Of a stretch of DNA of 64,000 nt, positions 9,310-18,188 are shown piece by piece. The DNA comes from Synechococcus sp. WH 7805. GTDB lineage: Bacteria > Cyanobacteriota > Cyanobacteriia > PCC-6307 > Cyanobiaceae. The position numbers and the translations under genes are program-made. Position 1 is the stretch's first letter; every line of letters begins with the position of its first letter. A model generated the notes under the pieces. That model made no database searches. It saw nothing but the letters and a program-made list of their open reading frames with translations, and was not told the DNA's origin. The stretch lies in NCBI RefSeq assembly GCF_000153285.1, contig NZ_CH724168.1, positions 2,557,167 to 2,621,166 on the forward strand, in the 5' to 3' direction.

Positions 9310-9337
9310 ACCCGGAAACCTCGATCAGGTCCGGTTC

Positions 9338-9377
9338 TCCCACAGTCACGTTGTGCACAACACGTGCCAACGTGGGA
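9338..9377. repeat. Imperfect inverted repeat between ado and aar
   Basis: Outer arms TCCCAC (9338-9343) and GTGGGA (9372-9377) enclose a perfect 12-bp palindrome GTTGTGCACAAC (9350-9361), with CACG/CGTG sequence continuing the inner arms imperfectly. No T-run follows, so it is not a standard terminator. It sits 28 bp after ado and 69 bp before aar. It could be an operator or an RNA structure that sets the ratio of the two enzymes; nothing in the sequence decides this. Confidence 0.45.
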
Positions 9378-9446
9378 CCATGATCTATCAGCCCACCTTC
9401 GCGTGAGCTTCTGTTCCATGCGTTCACACACGACCGTCGGCGGCAT

Positions 9447-10487
9447 ATGTTTGGTCTGATTGGACATTCCACAAGTTTCGAAGCCGCCAGGCGGAAGGCT
9501 TCCGACCTTGGGTTCGATCACATTGCCGAGGGAGATCTCGATGTGTGGTGCAGTGCTCCTCCTCAGCTTGTGGAGCATGTCGAAGTCACCAGCCCCACAG
9601 GTAAATCCATCCAGGGTGCCTACATCGATTCCTGCTTCGTGCCGGAAATGCTGAGTCGTTTCAAGACAGCACGACGCAAAGTGCTCAATGCCATGGAGCT
9701 CGCCCAGAAAAAGGGGATCGACATCACGGCTCTTGGCGGATTCACATCGATTATTTTCGAGAATTTCAACCTGCTTCAGCATCAGCATGTGCGCAGCACA
9801 ACCCTGGCTTGGGAGCGTTTCACTACGGGGAATACCCACACGGCCTGGGTGATCTGCAGGCAGGTTGAAAACAATGCTCCGTCTTTGGGCATCGATCTCA
9901 AAAAGGCCTCGGTTGCTGTTGTTGGAGCGACCGGCGACATCGGCAGTGCTGTGTGCCGCTGGCTCTCCTCCCGAACCGGGGTGGCTGAATTGTTGCTCGT
10001 GGCCCGGCAACAGAAACCACTTGAAGATCTCCGGGATGAGCTGGGTGGCGGTCGGATTCTCAGTCTCGAGGACGCCCTGCCGGAAGCTGATGTGGTGGTT
10101 TGGGTTGCCAGCATGCCGCGCACCCTCGAGATCGATGCGTCACGACTGAAAACACCCTGTCTGATGATCGATGGTGGTTACCCCAAAAACCTTGATGCCC
10201 GTGTGGCTGCCAAGGGTATTCACGTTCTGAAGGGAGGGATTGTTGAATTCTTCACTGATATTGGATGGTCGATGATGGAAATAGCAGAGATGGAGAAACC
10301 TCAACGGCAGATGTTTGCTTGCTTTGCCGAAGCCATGCTCCTCGAGTTTGAGTCGCATCACACCAACTTCAGCTGGGGGCGGAACAACATCACGCTTGAG
10401 AAGATGGACTTCATCGGTGGAGCGTCCGTTCGCCATGGTTTCTCCACCCTCAATCTGCAAGGCCTTCCGCAGGCTGCTGCTGCCTGA
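9447..10487 (+). CDS. aar: Long-chain acyl-[acyl-carrier-protein] reductase
   Basis: 346 residues. The Rossmann NADPH motif [16 protein letters not shown] is in the middle and the N-terminus [14 protein letters not shown] is typical of cyanobacterial AAR. Cys292 in [10 protein letters not shown] lies where the catalytic Cys of the family is expected. It reduces acyl-ACP to fatty aldehyde for ADO. The order ado-aar-accA-SDR-folE is a known conserved cyanobacterial neighbourhood linking alkane synthesis with fatty-acid precursor supply. Length matches the family. Confidence 0.96.
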   Translation: MFGLIGHSTSFEAARRKASDLGFDHIAEGDLDVWCSAPPQLVEHVEVTSPTGKSIQGAYIDSCFVPEMLSRFKTARRKVLNAMELAQKKGIDITALGGFTSIIFENFNLLQHQHVRSTTLAWERFTTGNTHTAWVICRQVENNAPSLGIDLKKASVAVVGATGDIGSAVCRWLSSRTGVAELLLVARQQKPLEDLRDELGGGRILSLEDALPEADVVVWVASMPRTLEIDASRLKTPCLMIDGGYPKNLDARVAAKGIHVLKGGIVEFFTDIGWSMMEIAEMEKPQRQMFACFAEAMLLEFESHHTNFSWGRNNITLEKMDFIGGASVRHGFSTLNLQGLPQAAAA

Positions 10488-10507
10488 CCTCACTCTCCCG
10501 AACCGCA

Positions 10508-11497
10508 ATGCCACGCCGTCCGCTTCTCGAGTTTGAGAAACCCCTGGTCGAACTCGAACAGCAGATCGAACAGATCAGACAGAGAGCGAGAGATTCTGAG
10601 GTTGATGTCAGCCCTCAGCTCCAGCAGCTCGAAACATTGGCCGCACGTCGTCGTGAGGAGATTTTTAAATCCCTGACACCCGCTCAAAAGATTCAAGTAG
10701 CCCGTCATCCCCACCGCCCAAGCACGCTGGATTACATCCAGATCCTGTGTGATGACTGGGTTGAGCTCCATGGGGATCGGCGTGGCAGTGACGATCAGGC
10801 TCTAATCGGAGGTATTGGTCGTTTGGGAGATCGTTCAGTGATGTTGATCGGACATCAAAAAGGACGGGATACCAAAGAAAACGTGGCACGGAATTTCGGG
10901 ATGGCGACGCCTGGTGGCTATCGCAAAGCCCTCCGGCTGATGGATCATGCCGATCGCTTTCATCTGCCGATTCTTTCGTTTATCGATACCCCCGGAGCCT
11001 ATGCGGGCTTGCTCGCCGAGGAACAGGGCCAGGGAGAGGCGATTGCCGTGAATCTGCGCGAGATGTTCAGATTTGGAGTGCCGATTATCGCCACAGTGAT
11101 TGGTGAAGGTGGATCCGGTGGCGCTCTGGGTATCGGTGTTGCCGACAGGCTGCTGATGTTCGAGCACAGCGTCTACACAGTTGCGAGTCCTGAGGCCTGC
11201 GCTTCCATTCTTTGGCGTGATGCCGCCAAAGCCTCGGAAGCGGCGACAGCTCTCAAGATCACGGGCCCGGATCTGCTCAGTCTTGGTGTTGTGGATGAGG
11301 TGCTGCCTGAGCCAGTCGGCGGAAATCATTGGGCACCACTTGAGGCTGGTGAAATCTTGCGAGAGGCGCTCTCCCGAAATCTTGAGGCCCTGCTCGAGCT
11401 TTCCGAGCAGCAACTGAGAGAGCAGCGCTACCGCAAATTCCGGGCCATGGGGCATTTTCTTGATGGCTCATCGACGGAAGTCGTCTCAGATGACTAG
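10508..11497 (+). CDS. accA: Acetyl-CoA carboxylase carboxyltransferase subunit alpha
   Basis: 329 residues, starting 20 bp after aar. It has the AccA N-terminal helix ([19 protein letters not shown]), the crotonase-type core [22 protein letters not shown], the oxyanion-hole Gly-rich block [12 protein letters not shown] (about residue 200) and [18 protein letters not shown]. With AccD it transfers carboxyl from biotin to acetyl-CoA to make malonyl-CoA. Length and motifs are complete. Co-orientation with aar suggests a shared transcript. Confidence 0.97.
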   Translation: MPRRPLLEFEKPLVELEQQIEQIRQRARDSEVDVSPQLQQLETLAARRREEIFKSLTPAQKIQVARHPHRPSTLDYIQILCDDWVELHGDRRGSDDQALIGGIGRLGDRSVMLIGHQKGRDTKENVARNFGMATPGGYRKALRLMDHADRFHLPILSFIDTPGAYAGLLAEEQGQGEAIAVNLREMFRFGVPIIATVIGEGGSGGALGIGVADRLLMFEHSVYTVASPEACASILWRDAAKASEAATALKITGPDLLSLGVVDEVLPEPVGGNHWAPLEAGEILREALSRNLEALLELSEQQLREQRYRKFRAMGHFLDGSSTEVVSDD

Positions 11498-11521
11498 GGT
11501 GCTGCAGCTCGCGCGGATTCA

Positions 11522-12229
11522 TTGCCTTCCGTACTGATTACAGGTGCATCCCGGGGAATTGGTCACGCAGCTGCAAAAGCATTTGCAGAGGCTGGTTGGG
11601 ATCTCCTTCTGGTTTCACGAAGTGAGGCGGCTCTTCAGTCCCTTACGACGGAACTCTCAGCCAGTGGAGTCCGAGTTGTTTATCAAGCCATTGACCTCAC
11701 TGACCCTTCAGTCATCGCTCCGGGTCTGCAAGATCTCCTCAACCAGGGTCTGCGTCCTTCGGTACTGATCAACAATGCGGGTGCGGCCTGGACTGGTGAT
11801 CTGCTTGCCATGCCTCTTGATCGTTGGGCGTGGCTCATGCAGCTCAATCTCACAAGCGTTTTTCAAGTCTGTGCAAGCGTGGTTCCGGCCATGCGTCCCG
11901 CGGGCGGTCTTGTTATCAATGTCAGCAGCCATGCGGCACGTAACGCGTTCCCAGGTTGGGGGGCCTACTGCACTGTTAAAGCTGCTCTGGCAAGTTTCAC
12001 TCGCTGTTTAGCAGAAGAGGAGCGGACGAATGGGATCCGCGCTTGCACGCTCACCCTCGGAGCTGTTGACTCGTCACTCTGGGATTCGCCCACAGTGGAG
12101 AGCAATTTCGACCGCCGTGCCATGCTTCCCGTGAATCAGGCAGCTGCCGCGCTCCTGCACCTTGCTCAGCAACCCGCCACTCAGGTCATCGAAGACCTCA
12201 CCCTGATGCCGGCCACCGGCGCATTCTGA
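11522..12229 (+). CDS. Short-chain dehydrogenase/reductase (SDR)
   Basis: 235 residues from a TTG at 11522, immediately before the first beta strand PSVLITGASRGIG, so the start is firm even though the codon is rare. SDR landmarks: TGASRGIG cofactor motif, NNAGAAW, INVSSHA (catalytic Ser) and YCTVK (Tyr/Lys pair). Its place after accA in many cyanobacteria suggests a role near fatty-acid metabolism, but the substrate is unknown. It ends 12 bp before folE. Confidence 0.85.
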   Translation: MPSVLITGASRGIGHAAAKAFAEAGWDLLLVSRSEAALQSLTTELSASGVRVVYQAIDLTDPSVIAPGLQDLLNQGLRPSVLINNAGAAWTGDLLAMPLDRWAWLMQLNLTSVFQVCASVVPAMRPAGGLVINVSSHAARNAFPGWGAYCTVKAALASFTRCLAEEERTNGIRACTLTLGAVDSSLWDSPTVESNFDRRAMLPVNQAAAALLHLAQQPATQVIEDLTLMPATGAF

Positions 12230-12241
12230 TCACAGCTCGAT

Positions 12242-13000
12242 ATGACTTCCACTCTTCCTGTCTCCACCAACGGCAACGGTTCCGTATCCCAGAACGGAAA
12301 GTTACCTGCTCTAGATTCGCGCGTTTCCGATCGCATCCGTGCGCGATTGCGGGAACAGGATGTGTCGTTTCTAGCCAATGACAATGTGGCTGACCACATC
12401 CTCCCTGGGGAGTTGGATGATTTGCAGGTTGAAGTTGCGGATCGTGTTCGTGATCTCCTTCATGCCTTGGTGATCGATATCGAGAACGACCACAACACTG
12501 CGGAAACAGCAGAACGAGTGGCGAAGATGTATCTGCACGAAGTTTTTAAGGGTCGCTATCATCATCAGCCAAAAGTTGCAAGTTTCCCTAACGTTAAAAG
12601 GCTTGATGAGATTTATACAGTTGGGCCCATCACTGTGCGTTCTGCCTGTTCTCACCACTTGGTGCCGATCATGGGTAATTGCTGGATCGGCATCAAGCCT
12701 GGCGAGAGAGTCATTGGCCTCTCCAAATTCACAAGAGTTGCTGATTGGGTTTTTTCAAGACCTCATATCCAGGAAGAAGCTGTGATGATTCTGGCCGATG
12801 AGATTGAGCGACTTTGCGAACCGCAGGGTTTGGGGATCATCATCAAAGCCCAGCACTACTGCATGAAATGGCGCGGCGTGAAAGAACCCCAGACCAGCAT
12901 GGTGAATTCAGTGGTTCGGGGCGATTTCCGTCATGATCCCAGCCTTAAACAGGAATTCTTTGAGCTCGTTCGCCAGCAGGAAGCTCTTCTAAGTACCTAA
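12242..13000 (+). CDS. folE: GTP cyclohydrolase I
   Basis: 252 residues. The first ~60 residues are a variable extension; the T-fold catalytic domain follows. Zinc ligands are in RSACSHHLVPIMG (Cys/His) and QHYCMKWRGV (Cys); GLSKFTRV, VADWVFSRPHIQEE and MVNSVVRG are standard. It converts GTP to dihydroneopterin triphosphate, the first step to folate and to the pterins and pterin glycosides of cyanobacteria. It is the last gene of the plus-strand run that starts at ado and converges with a small secreted protein gene. Confidence 0.96.
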   Translation: MTSTLPVSTNGNGSVSQNGKLPALDSRVSDRIRARLREQDVSFLANDNVADHILPGELDDLQVEVADRVRDLLHALVIDIENDHNTAETAERVAKMYLHEVFKGRYHHQPKVASFPNVKRLDEIYTVGPITVRSACSHHLVPIMGNCWIGIKPGERVIGLSKFTRVADWVFSRPHIQEEAVMILADEIERLCEPQGLGIIIKAQHYCMKWRGVKEPQTSMVNSVVRGDFRHDPSLKQEFFELVRQQEALLST

Positions 13001-13031
13001 GGCAGATATTTTTACGGTTCTCTTTGGCTCC

Positions 13032-13547
13032 TTAGTTCCTGACAGGTCCGATCACATTGCTAGAAATCCGCTGGGCTTTCCCGTCAGAAGTTTCTACAAC
13101 GAGAACGGCCATTAGTTGATCTCCGCGATCGCTTGAACGAATGCGGTAAGTACTTTCGCTGACGTTATCGACCAACTGCCAATTTCCTTGGTCGCTTCGT
13201 CGATACCAATGGATGTGGACTTCATCGAATCCTCCACCTTGAAGCATCAACTCAGCCTTGATCAGCTGCCCTTCTTTGGCTTCGCCGATCAGTTCAAAGC
13301 GTTTTAATCCTTCGATCGCTTGCTCCAGCTGACCTTCGGTCCTTACGTCACGGTTGATCCTGCCGTCCAAAACCTGAATTTGCTGCTGGGGATCGGCTGT
13401 AAGTCCTGGAACGCACTGCAGGCTTCCGTTTTCGAGACGGCATCCAGGAAGTAGCCCCTGGGCTGACGTCCCTGCTGACAGGCCTGCTGTGATCACCATG
13501 AGCAGCGTTGGAAGTCGAAGCATGAAGCTGTGACTCAGAGCCTTCAA
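13032..13547 (-). CDS. Secreted hypothetical protein
   Basis: 171 residues with a clear signal peptide (hydrophobic LLMVITAGLSAG, cleavage near TSAQG at about residue 30). Two Cys residues (GCRLENGSLQC) just after the cleavage site could form a disulfide. The C-terminal half has a beta-rich look (DEVHIHWYRRSD, STYRIRSSDRGDQL, SSNVIGPVRN) reminiscent of an Ig-like or extracellular beta domain. It starts 1 bp after the trpF stop, so it probably shares its transcript. No family was recognised. Confidence 0.6.
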   Translation of the reverse strand: MKALSHSFMLRLPTLLMVITAGLSAGTSAQGLLPGCRLENGSLQCVPGLTADPQQQIQVLDGRINRDVRTEGQLEQAIEGLKRFELIGEAKEGQLIKAELMLQGGGFDEVHIHWYRRSDQGNWQLVDNVSESTYRIRSSDRGDQLMAVLVVETSDGKAQRISSNVIGPVRN

Positions 13548-13548
13548 G

Positions 13549-14226
13549 CTATTTGAGCCTTCTGGCTCTGTCTTCCACAGAGTTCACGAGAGCGCGCACG
13601 CGGTTGAGATCCTTCACTCCGGGACGCACTTCCAACCGGCTTGATGCGTCTAATCCATAAGGATGGATCTTGTCCAAGCTCGGTACCCATTCTGCGCAGA
13701 CCCCACCGGCCAGCCACCAGGGGGGACCACCTGCGAGTTGATCTTGCACCCGCTTGAGCCAGGTCGGGTTCAGCTGGTGCCCCGTTCCCCCCAGTTGGTT
13801 GGAGCTCCAGGCATCAATTAGCAGTGCATCCACATGGCTCCAGTAGCGCTTGATCGTCTCGAGATCCGCATCATCACGAGGGCGCAGTGCCTTCCACCAG
13901 CGGATGCTCGGATGTCTGGAGCGGAGATCCGCGCAGCGTGCTTCTGATTCCTGACCATGAAGTTGAACCACCGAAGGCGTTCCCTGGCCGCTCAGGACTT
14001 CGTCGAGTTCATTGTCATCGGGGTCAGCAGACACCCAGACGCGCTCAACGTTTGATTGAGAGGCCAACTTGGCATAGATCTCCCTTCGCCTCTCGGAAGA
14101 GACGCAGCGTGGCGTTCCCTGCACTCCGATCACCCCGATGGCCTGCACCCCCAAGGCCGCGATGGCGCAAGCCTGAGCGCTGTCGGTCAGACCGCAGATC
14201 TTGAGGTGCAGGGCTTGGCCAACCAT
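13549..14226 (-). CDS. trpF: Phosphoribosylanthranilate isomerase
   Basis: 225 residues from the ATG at 14226 (MVGQALHLKICGL); a TTG seven codons upstream is possible but less likely. TIM-barrel markers of TrpF: LKICGLTD with the catalytic Cys, VVQLHGQES, LLIDAWS and the phosphate-binding end GLDASSRLEV followed by PGVKD. It performs the third step from chorismate to tryptophan. Other trp genes are not nearby, as usual in cyanobacteria. It is divergent from the site-2 protease gene. Confidence 0.94.
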   Translation of the reverse strand: MVGQALHLKICGLTDSAQACAIAALGVQAIGVIGVQGTPRCVSSERRREIYAKLASQSNVERVWVSADPDDNELDEVLSGQGTPSVVQLHGQESEARCADLRSRHPSIRWWKALRPRDDADLETIKRYWSHVDALLIDAWSSNQLGGTGHQLNPTWLKRVQDQLAGGPPWWLAGGVCAEWVPSLDKIHPYGLDASSRLEVRPGVKDLNRVRALVNSVEDRARRLK

Positions 14227-14283
14227 GGCGAGAAGCGACGATCGCAATCCTTTCTAGGATCATGGAATTGATGGCGACCGGCT

Positions 14284-15549
14284 TTGCCGGCGAATCTCTT
14301 GGCTGATGGCTGGCAACTGATGCGTATCGGTGGCATCCCGCTGCGGGTCCATCCCAGCTGGTTCATCATTTTGGTTCTCTTCACCCTGGCGTTCCAGAGT
14401 GAAGTGGCTCAGCTTCCGGAGGCGCAAGGGCTGCTCTGGGCTAGCTGGTTAACGGGTTTCCTGACCGCTCTTTTGCTGTTTGTCTCCGTTCTGCTGCATG
14501 AGCTGGGGCATTCGGTGATGGCGATCCGCGAGGGCGTCAAGGTCAGCAGCATCACCCTGTTCCTGCTCGGGGGTGTAGCCAGAGTTGAAAAGGAATGTCC
14601 CACGCCGATGGGGGCCTTGCGGGTCGCGGCGGCAGGGCCAGCTGTGAGTCTGCTTCTTGCCGCTGGTCTGCTGGCCAGCGTGCAGGCAGCCGGACAGGTG
14701 AATCCGCTGCTGGGAAATCTGGTTGCAAAGCTCGGTTGGCTCAATCTCATCCTTGCCCTGTTCAACCTGCTGCCCGGCTTGCCCCTCGATGGTGGTCTGA
14801 TCCTCAAGGCCCTTGTCTGGCAGTGGACCGGCAGCCAACGCAAGGGCATCCAGGTGGCAACGGCCAGCGGACGTTTCCTATCGCTTTTGGCGATGGTGAT
14901 TGGGTTTTGGTTGATCTTCAAAGGTGCCGTCTGGCCAGGCCTTTGGTTGGTGATGCTCGGTTGGTTTGGCATGGGGGCCTCACGCAGCCAAACCCAAACT
15001 CTTGCTTTGCAGCAGGTTCTTCAAAACGAGACTGTCGGCAAGACGGCGTCCCGACGTTTTCGTGTTGTTGAAGCCGATCAGCCCCTGCGCACGCTGAGTC
15101 AGATGAGGCTTGGGGCTGTGGAGACGGATGATCCCCGCCTTTCCGACTGGGTTCTGGTCTGCAGGAACGGTCGATGGGTCGGATTCATCACCGATCAACC
15201 CCTCAAAGACCTCCCTGTTCAGCAATGGGATCGGCAGACGATCAGCGATCATCTGCAGCCTTTGGACCTCTTGCCCTCAATCCAACAGTCATCGCCACTT
15301 TGGAAGGCGGTCCTCGCGCTTGAGAAGAGTGATCAGGGTCGTCTGCTTGTGCTGGGCCCCGCAGGACTCCCCGACGGCACCCTTGATCGCAGTGAGCTTG
15401 GTGAGGCCGTGCTTCGTGGGTTGGCTGTGAAGCTTCCTGATGCCATGTTGGAAAGCTCGAGGCGGAACAACACCTACCCCCTTGGTCTGCCCCTGCTGCA
15501 AGTGGTCAACAGCATGCAGGCGTCAGGACTTCTCAAGCGTCAGGCCTGA
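14284..15549 (+). CDS. Site-2 protease family zinc metallopeptidase (M50)
   Basis: 421 residues from a TTG at 14284; an ATG at 14320 (MRIGGIPLRVHPSW) is a good alternative. An intramembrane protease: HELGH zinc motif at about residues 72-76 within a hydrophobic helix, a second motif NLLPGLPLDGG supplying the third ligand, and five to six membrane segments up to about residue 235. The C-terminal ~185 residues are soluble and occupy the place of the CBS domains in related S2P proteins, but the match is weak. Likely substrates are membrane-anchored regulators. It overlaps the convergent lipoate ligase-like gene by 10 bp. Confidence 0.85.
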   Translation: MPANLLADGWQLMRIGGIPLRVHPSWFIILVLFTLAFQSEVAQLPEAQGLLWASWLTGFLTALLLFVSVLLHELGHSVMAIREGVKVSSITLFLLGGVARVEKECPTPMGALRVAAAGPAVSLLLAAGLLASVQAAGQVNPLLGNLVAKLGWLNLILALFNLLPGLPLDGGLILKALVWQWTGSQRKGIQVATASGRFLSLLAMVIGFWLIFKGAVWPGLWLVMLGWFGMGASRSQTQTLALQQVLQNETVGKTASRRFRVVEADQPLRTLSQMRLGAVETDDPRLSDWVLVCRNGRWVGFITDQPLKDLPVQQWDRQTISDHLQPLDLLPSIQQSSPLWKAVLALEKSDQGRLLVLGPAGLPDGTLDRSELGEAVLRGLAVKLPDAMLESSRRNNTYPLGLPLLQVVNSMQASGLLKRQA

Positions 15550-16313
15550 TCCGGTTCAAGGCAGTAACGGGTCGTGAGCTTGTCCATCTGCCGAATCTCC
15601 TCTTGGGATAGATCTTCCTCGCGCCAATTCAGACCTGGGTTGAGTGTTTGGAACGACTGCTTCAGAGCGAGCTCAAGGCTTGCTGGCGAGGGTGCCGAGG
15701 GCGTCCAGCGGGGGGGAGAGGATGCAAACACAGCCTCCCAGAGGCCTTCATGTGGATCCAGGGGGATTTCCCCGTGCTGAAGCAGGTGACCCCGTTTCCA
15801 GAATTGGGCACTGCCGATGCGTTTGCAGCCGCCGGAATCGACCAAATCCGCTGTTGTGGACTGCGCAAAACAGTCAGCAACGATTGTGGTCGCTGAGGCA
15901 ACCCCGGGCTTGAGATGCAGGCCCAGGACCTCCAATCCCTCTTGAAGGCACTGGTTCACCTGGGCATAAGCCTGCCGGCGTTGACGGGGTGGATCGGCCC
16001 AGATCAGGGCATAGGTGAGTCCGCCGGCATGCAGCACGGCGCCACCTCCGCTCGGGCGCCTTACCAGATCCAGGTCGCCGGCGGCGGCGAGCTGTCGCCA
16101 CTGCTCGGTCGGGGGCCCCTGGTGGCGCCCTAAGGAGAGGGTGGGGCGACGCCATTGATAAAAACGCAGAATCAGGGCGTCAGATCCGCCGCTGCAGCTC
16201 TGCTCCAGAAGCAGGGCGTCAAGAGCCATCTGTTCAGCACCGCTGCGGCTCTGGGTCGGCACAAGCCGGGCTGGGCGGCGTCTGCCGGGCGGGCAAGATG
16301 CAGGCAGCGTCAT
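15540..16313 (-). CDS. Lipoate-protein ligase A family (BPL/LPL fold) protein
   Basis: 257 residues from the ATG at 16313; the frame continues 27 codons upstream but without family features. BPL/LplA/LipB catalytic fold markers: ADALLLEQ-like NALLLEQS start (ALDALLLEQS), LGRHQ, LVRRPSGGGAVLH and the lysine region KRIGSAQFWKRG followed by LLQHGEIPL. It may attach octanoate or lipoate to dehydrogenase E2 or glycine cleavage H protein. Its start codon shares the sequence CATG with the ATG of the divergent TauE gene. Confidence 0.8.
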   Translation of the reverse strand: MTLPASCPPGRRRPARLVPTQSRSGAEQMALDALLLEQSCSGGSDALILRFYQWRRPTLSLGRHQGPPTEQWRQLAAAGDLDLVRRPSGGGAVLHAGGLTYALIWADPPRQRRQAYAQVNQCLQEGLEVLGLHLKPGVASATTIVADCFAQSTTADLVDSGGCKRIGSAQFWKRGHLLQHGEIPLDPHEGLWEAVFASSPPRWTPSAPSPASLELALKQSFQTLNPGLNWREEDLSQEEIRQMDKLTTRYCLEPDQA

Positions 16314-17091
16314 GACAGCGATGACTTTGGCAGAAGGTCTAGTGGTTCTGCCGATGGGATTGCTCGCGGGAGCCCTGGCAGGCCTGCTGGGCATCGGCGG
16401 AGGGCTGATTTTCGCGCCTCTGCTGCTGTGGATGGGGCTGACCCCGCATCAAGCCCTGGCCACCAGCACCTTTGCCATTGTTCCCACCGCCATCGGCGGA
16501 AGTTTCACCCATTGGCGGAGCCGTTCCTTGCCGCTGAAGGCTGCCTTTGTGATCGGCCTGACGGCCTTCGCGACCGCACTGATCTTCAGTCGTCTGGGAG
16601 GTCTGGTGGCCGGCTGGCACCTCCTGGCCCTGCAGGCCTTGTTGTATCTGGTGCTGGCCGGCTCAATCCGAGCTGATCGTGAGACGGCTCCGCAAACTGA
16701 TGGGCAGCGTCCTTCTCCCTGGGGGTTGTCTGCTGTTGGAGCTGTGGCCGGTCTGTCCGGAGGACTGCTGGGTCTGGGCGGAGGTCTGTTGATGGTGCCC
16801 CTGATGGTGAGTGGACTGTCGATGCCCATCCGTCAGGCCATTCGACTGAGCACCTTGGCCGTGGCCTGTTCAGCCAGTGCGGCTTCGCTCCAGTTTCTCC
16901 AGGAAGGACGGGGACTTGCTTCGATGGGGTTGCTGTTGGGAGGTGTCGCTGCTGTTTCAGCCCAGTGGACTGCATCTCGCCTGGATCGCGTCAGGCCAGG
17001 AACGCTGGCCTGGCTTCTGCGGCTTCTTGCATTCCTGCTGGCCATCGACAGCGGACGACGGGCCATCACACTTGCACTGCAACTGAACTGA
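16312..17091 (+). CDS. TauE/SafE-type membrane transporter
   Basis: 259 residues, about eight membrane segments. It has the two-fold internal repeat of the family: GALAGLLGIGGGLIFAPLLLWMG-type glycine-rich helix near residue 20 and a second copy GLSGGLLGLGGGLLMVPLM near residue 150. Members export sulfite, sulfonates or other organic anions; the substrate here is unknown. Start alternatives are the ATG at 16312 or 16321. It converges with the PiT-like gene with a 2-bp gap. Confidence 0.82.
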   Translation: MTAMTLAEGLVVLPMGLLAGALAGLLGIGGGLIFAPLLLWMGLTPHQALATSTFAIVPTAIGGSFTHWRSRSLPLKAAFVIGLTAFATALIFSRLGGLVAGWHLLALQALLYLVLAGSIRADRETAPQTDGQRPSPWGLSAVGAVAGLSGGLLGLGGGLLMVPLMVSGLSMPIRQAIRLSTLAVACSASAASLQFLQEGRGLASMGLLLGGVAAVSAQWTASRLDRVRPGTLAWLLRLLAFLLAIDSGRRAITLALQLN

Positions 17092-17093
17092 AC

Positions 17094-18101
17094 TCAGCCC
17101 CCAGTCCATGCGATTAGCGGCTGGAGGCCGAGAGCGATCACAAGGCTGACAATCACGCCGATGAATGCTTTCCAGAGATCACTGCCGATGATCTTGCCGA
17201 GATTGCCTCCGGACCGATTGGTGAACACGTATTCGAATTCCTGTTCTTTGATGCGTAGGGCGATCTCACGTCCACCGAGCAGACCCAGGAAGACCCATGT
17301 TGTGCTTAATGGGAAGCTGCTCAGAAATGCCTTGTACAACAGGCAAAGCCCGAACATGAAATCAATCACCGTGGCTGAACGCAGATCAGCGGTGTTTGTT
17401 TTCGAGCGAAGTACACCCTGAATTGGACCACCTCCGATGGCCACGAGCACGCAAAGACCAATGCAGAGAATGGCGGTGCAGATCAGCATCGGGAATAACC
17501 CGAGATTGCGTGGCAGAAAGACGAAAATGTTGGCGAGATCCTGAACCATCCACATGCTCCAGAGGAAGCCGGTGGAGAACCACTGCAGGCCATACCAAAC
17601 CTTGTTGAAATCCTTGCCCTCCTGGGTACGCCGGAAGACCCAACGCTCCAGCAGCCACAGACCAAGCCCCCAGGCCGCCAGACCGAGACAGAACGCCAAG
17701 AAATACCCGGAGAGAGAGCTTTCGAGAAGTTTGGGAATGTTCTTGGGAACAAACGCTGAAAGCACCAGGAAGGATGTGCTCACGGGTGCACCCCAGGCGG
17801 TGAGGCCCAGCACCGCAAGCGGAGGAATGATGTAAACCCAGGTGAAGTTTTCAGGAGTTGGGAATTTTGCCAGCCGTCCCCAGGCCGGGTCGCCGCCGTT
17901 AATGGACCAGCCGAGCATCAGCACGAAGATCGTGACCATGCAGATGAAGATCATCTGCACCACCTTGGGAGTGCGTTTTTTGTTGGATGAAATGTAAGTG
18001 CCCAGTGTCTGAAGCGAATCGTTCGCCACCACTGAATAGGCAGCTAACAAAAAGCCAATAATCATCCAGATGTTGGCGTCCATCGATCCAAGGAATTCCA
18101 T
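17094..18101 (-). CDS. PiT-like membrane transporter (divergent)
   Basis: 335 residues with about nine hydrophobic helices; a second ATG seven codons in is possible. Two regions recall the inverted PiT phosphate-permease signatures: an early VVANDSLQTLGTYISS (compare GANDxAN in PiT) and GAPVSTSF (compare PVSTT), and late NTADLRSATVIDF and FPLSTTWVFLG. This suggests a distant relative of Na/H-coupled phosphate or anion permeases, but overall similarity is low and the assignment is inference. A single transporter gene with no partner nearby. Confidence 0.5.
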   Translation of the reverse strand: MEFLGSMDANIWMIIGFLLAAYSVVANDSLQTLGTYISSNKKRTPKVVQMIFICMVTIFVLMLGWSINGGDPAWGRLAKFPTPENFTWVYIIPPLAVLGLTAWGAPVSTSFLVLSAFVPKNIPKLLESSLSGYFLAFCLGLAAWGLGLWLLERWVFRRTQEGKDFNKVWYGLQWFSTGFLWSMWMVQDLANIFVFLPRNLGLFPMLICTAILCIGLCVLVAIGGGPIQGVLRSKTNTADLRSATVIDFMFGLCLLYKAFLSSFPLSTTWVFLGLLGGREIALRIKEQEFEYVFTNRSGGNLGKIIGSDLWKAFIGVIVSLVIALGLQPLIAWTGG

Positions 18102-18188
18102 CCGTTTTTAGGGACCGTTCTGGGGTGCTTGTGTGATGCGTACAACACGTGGATTGTTCGCAAATTGCGTGCTGTCTTCTTTCGAGAA

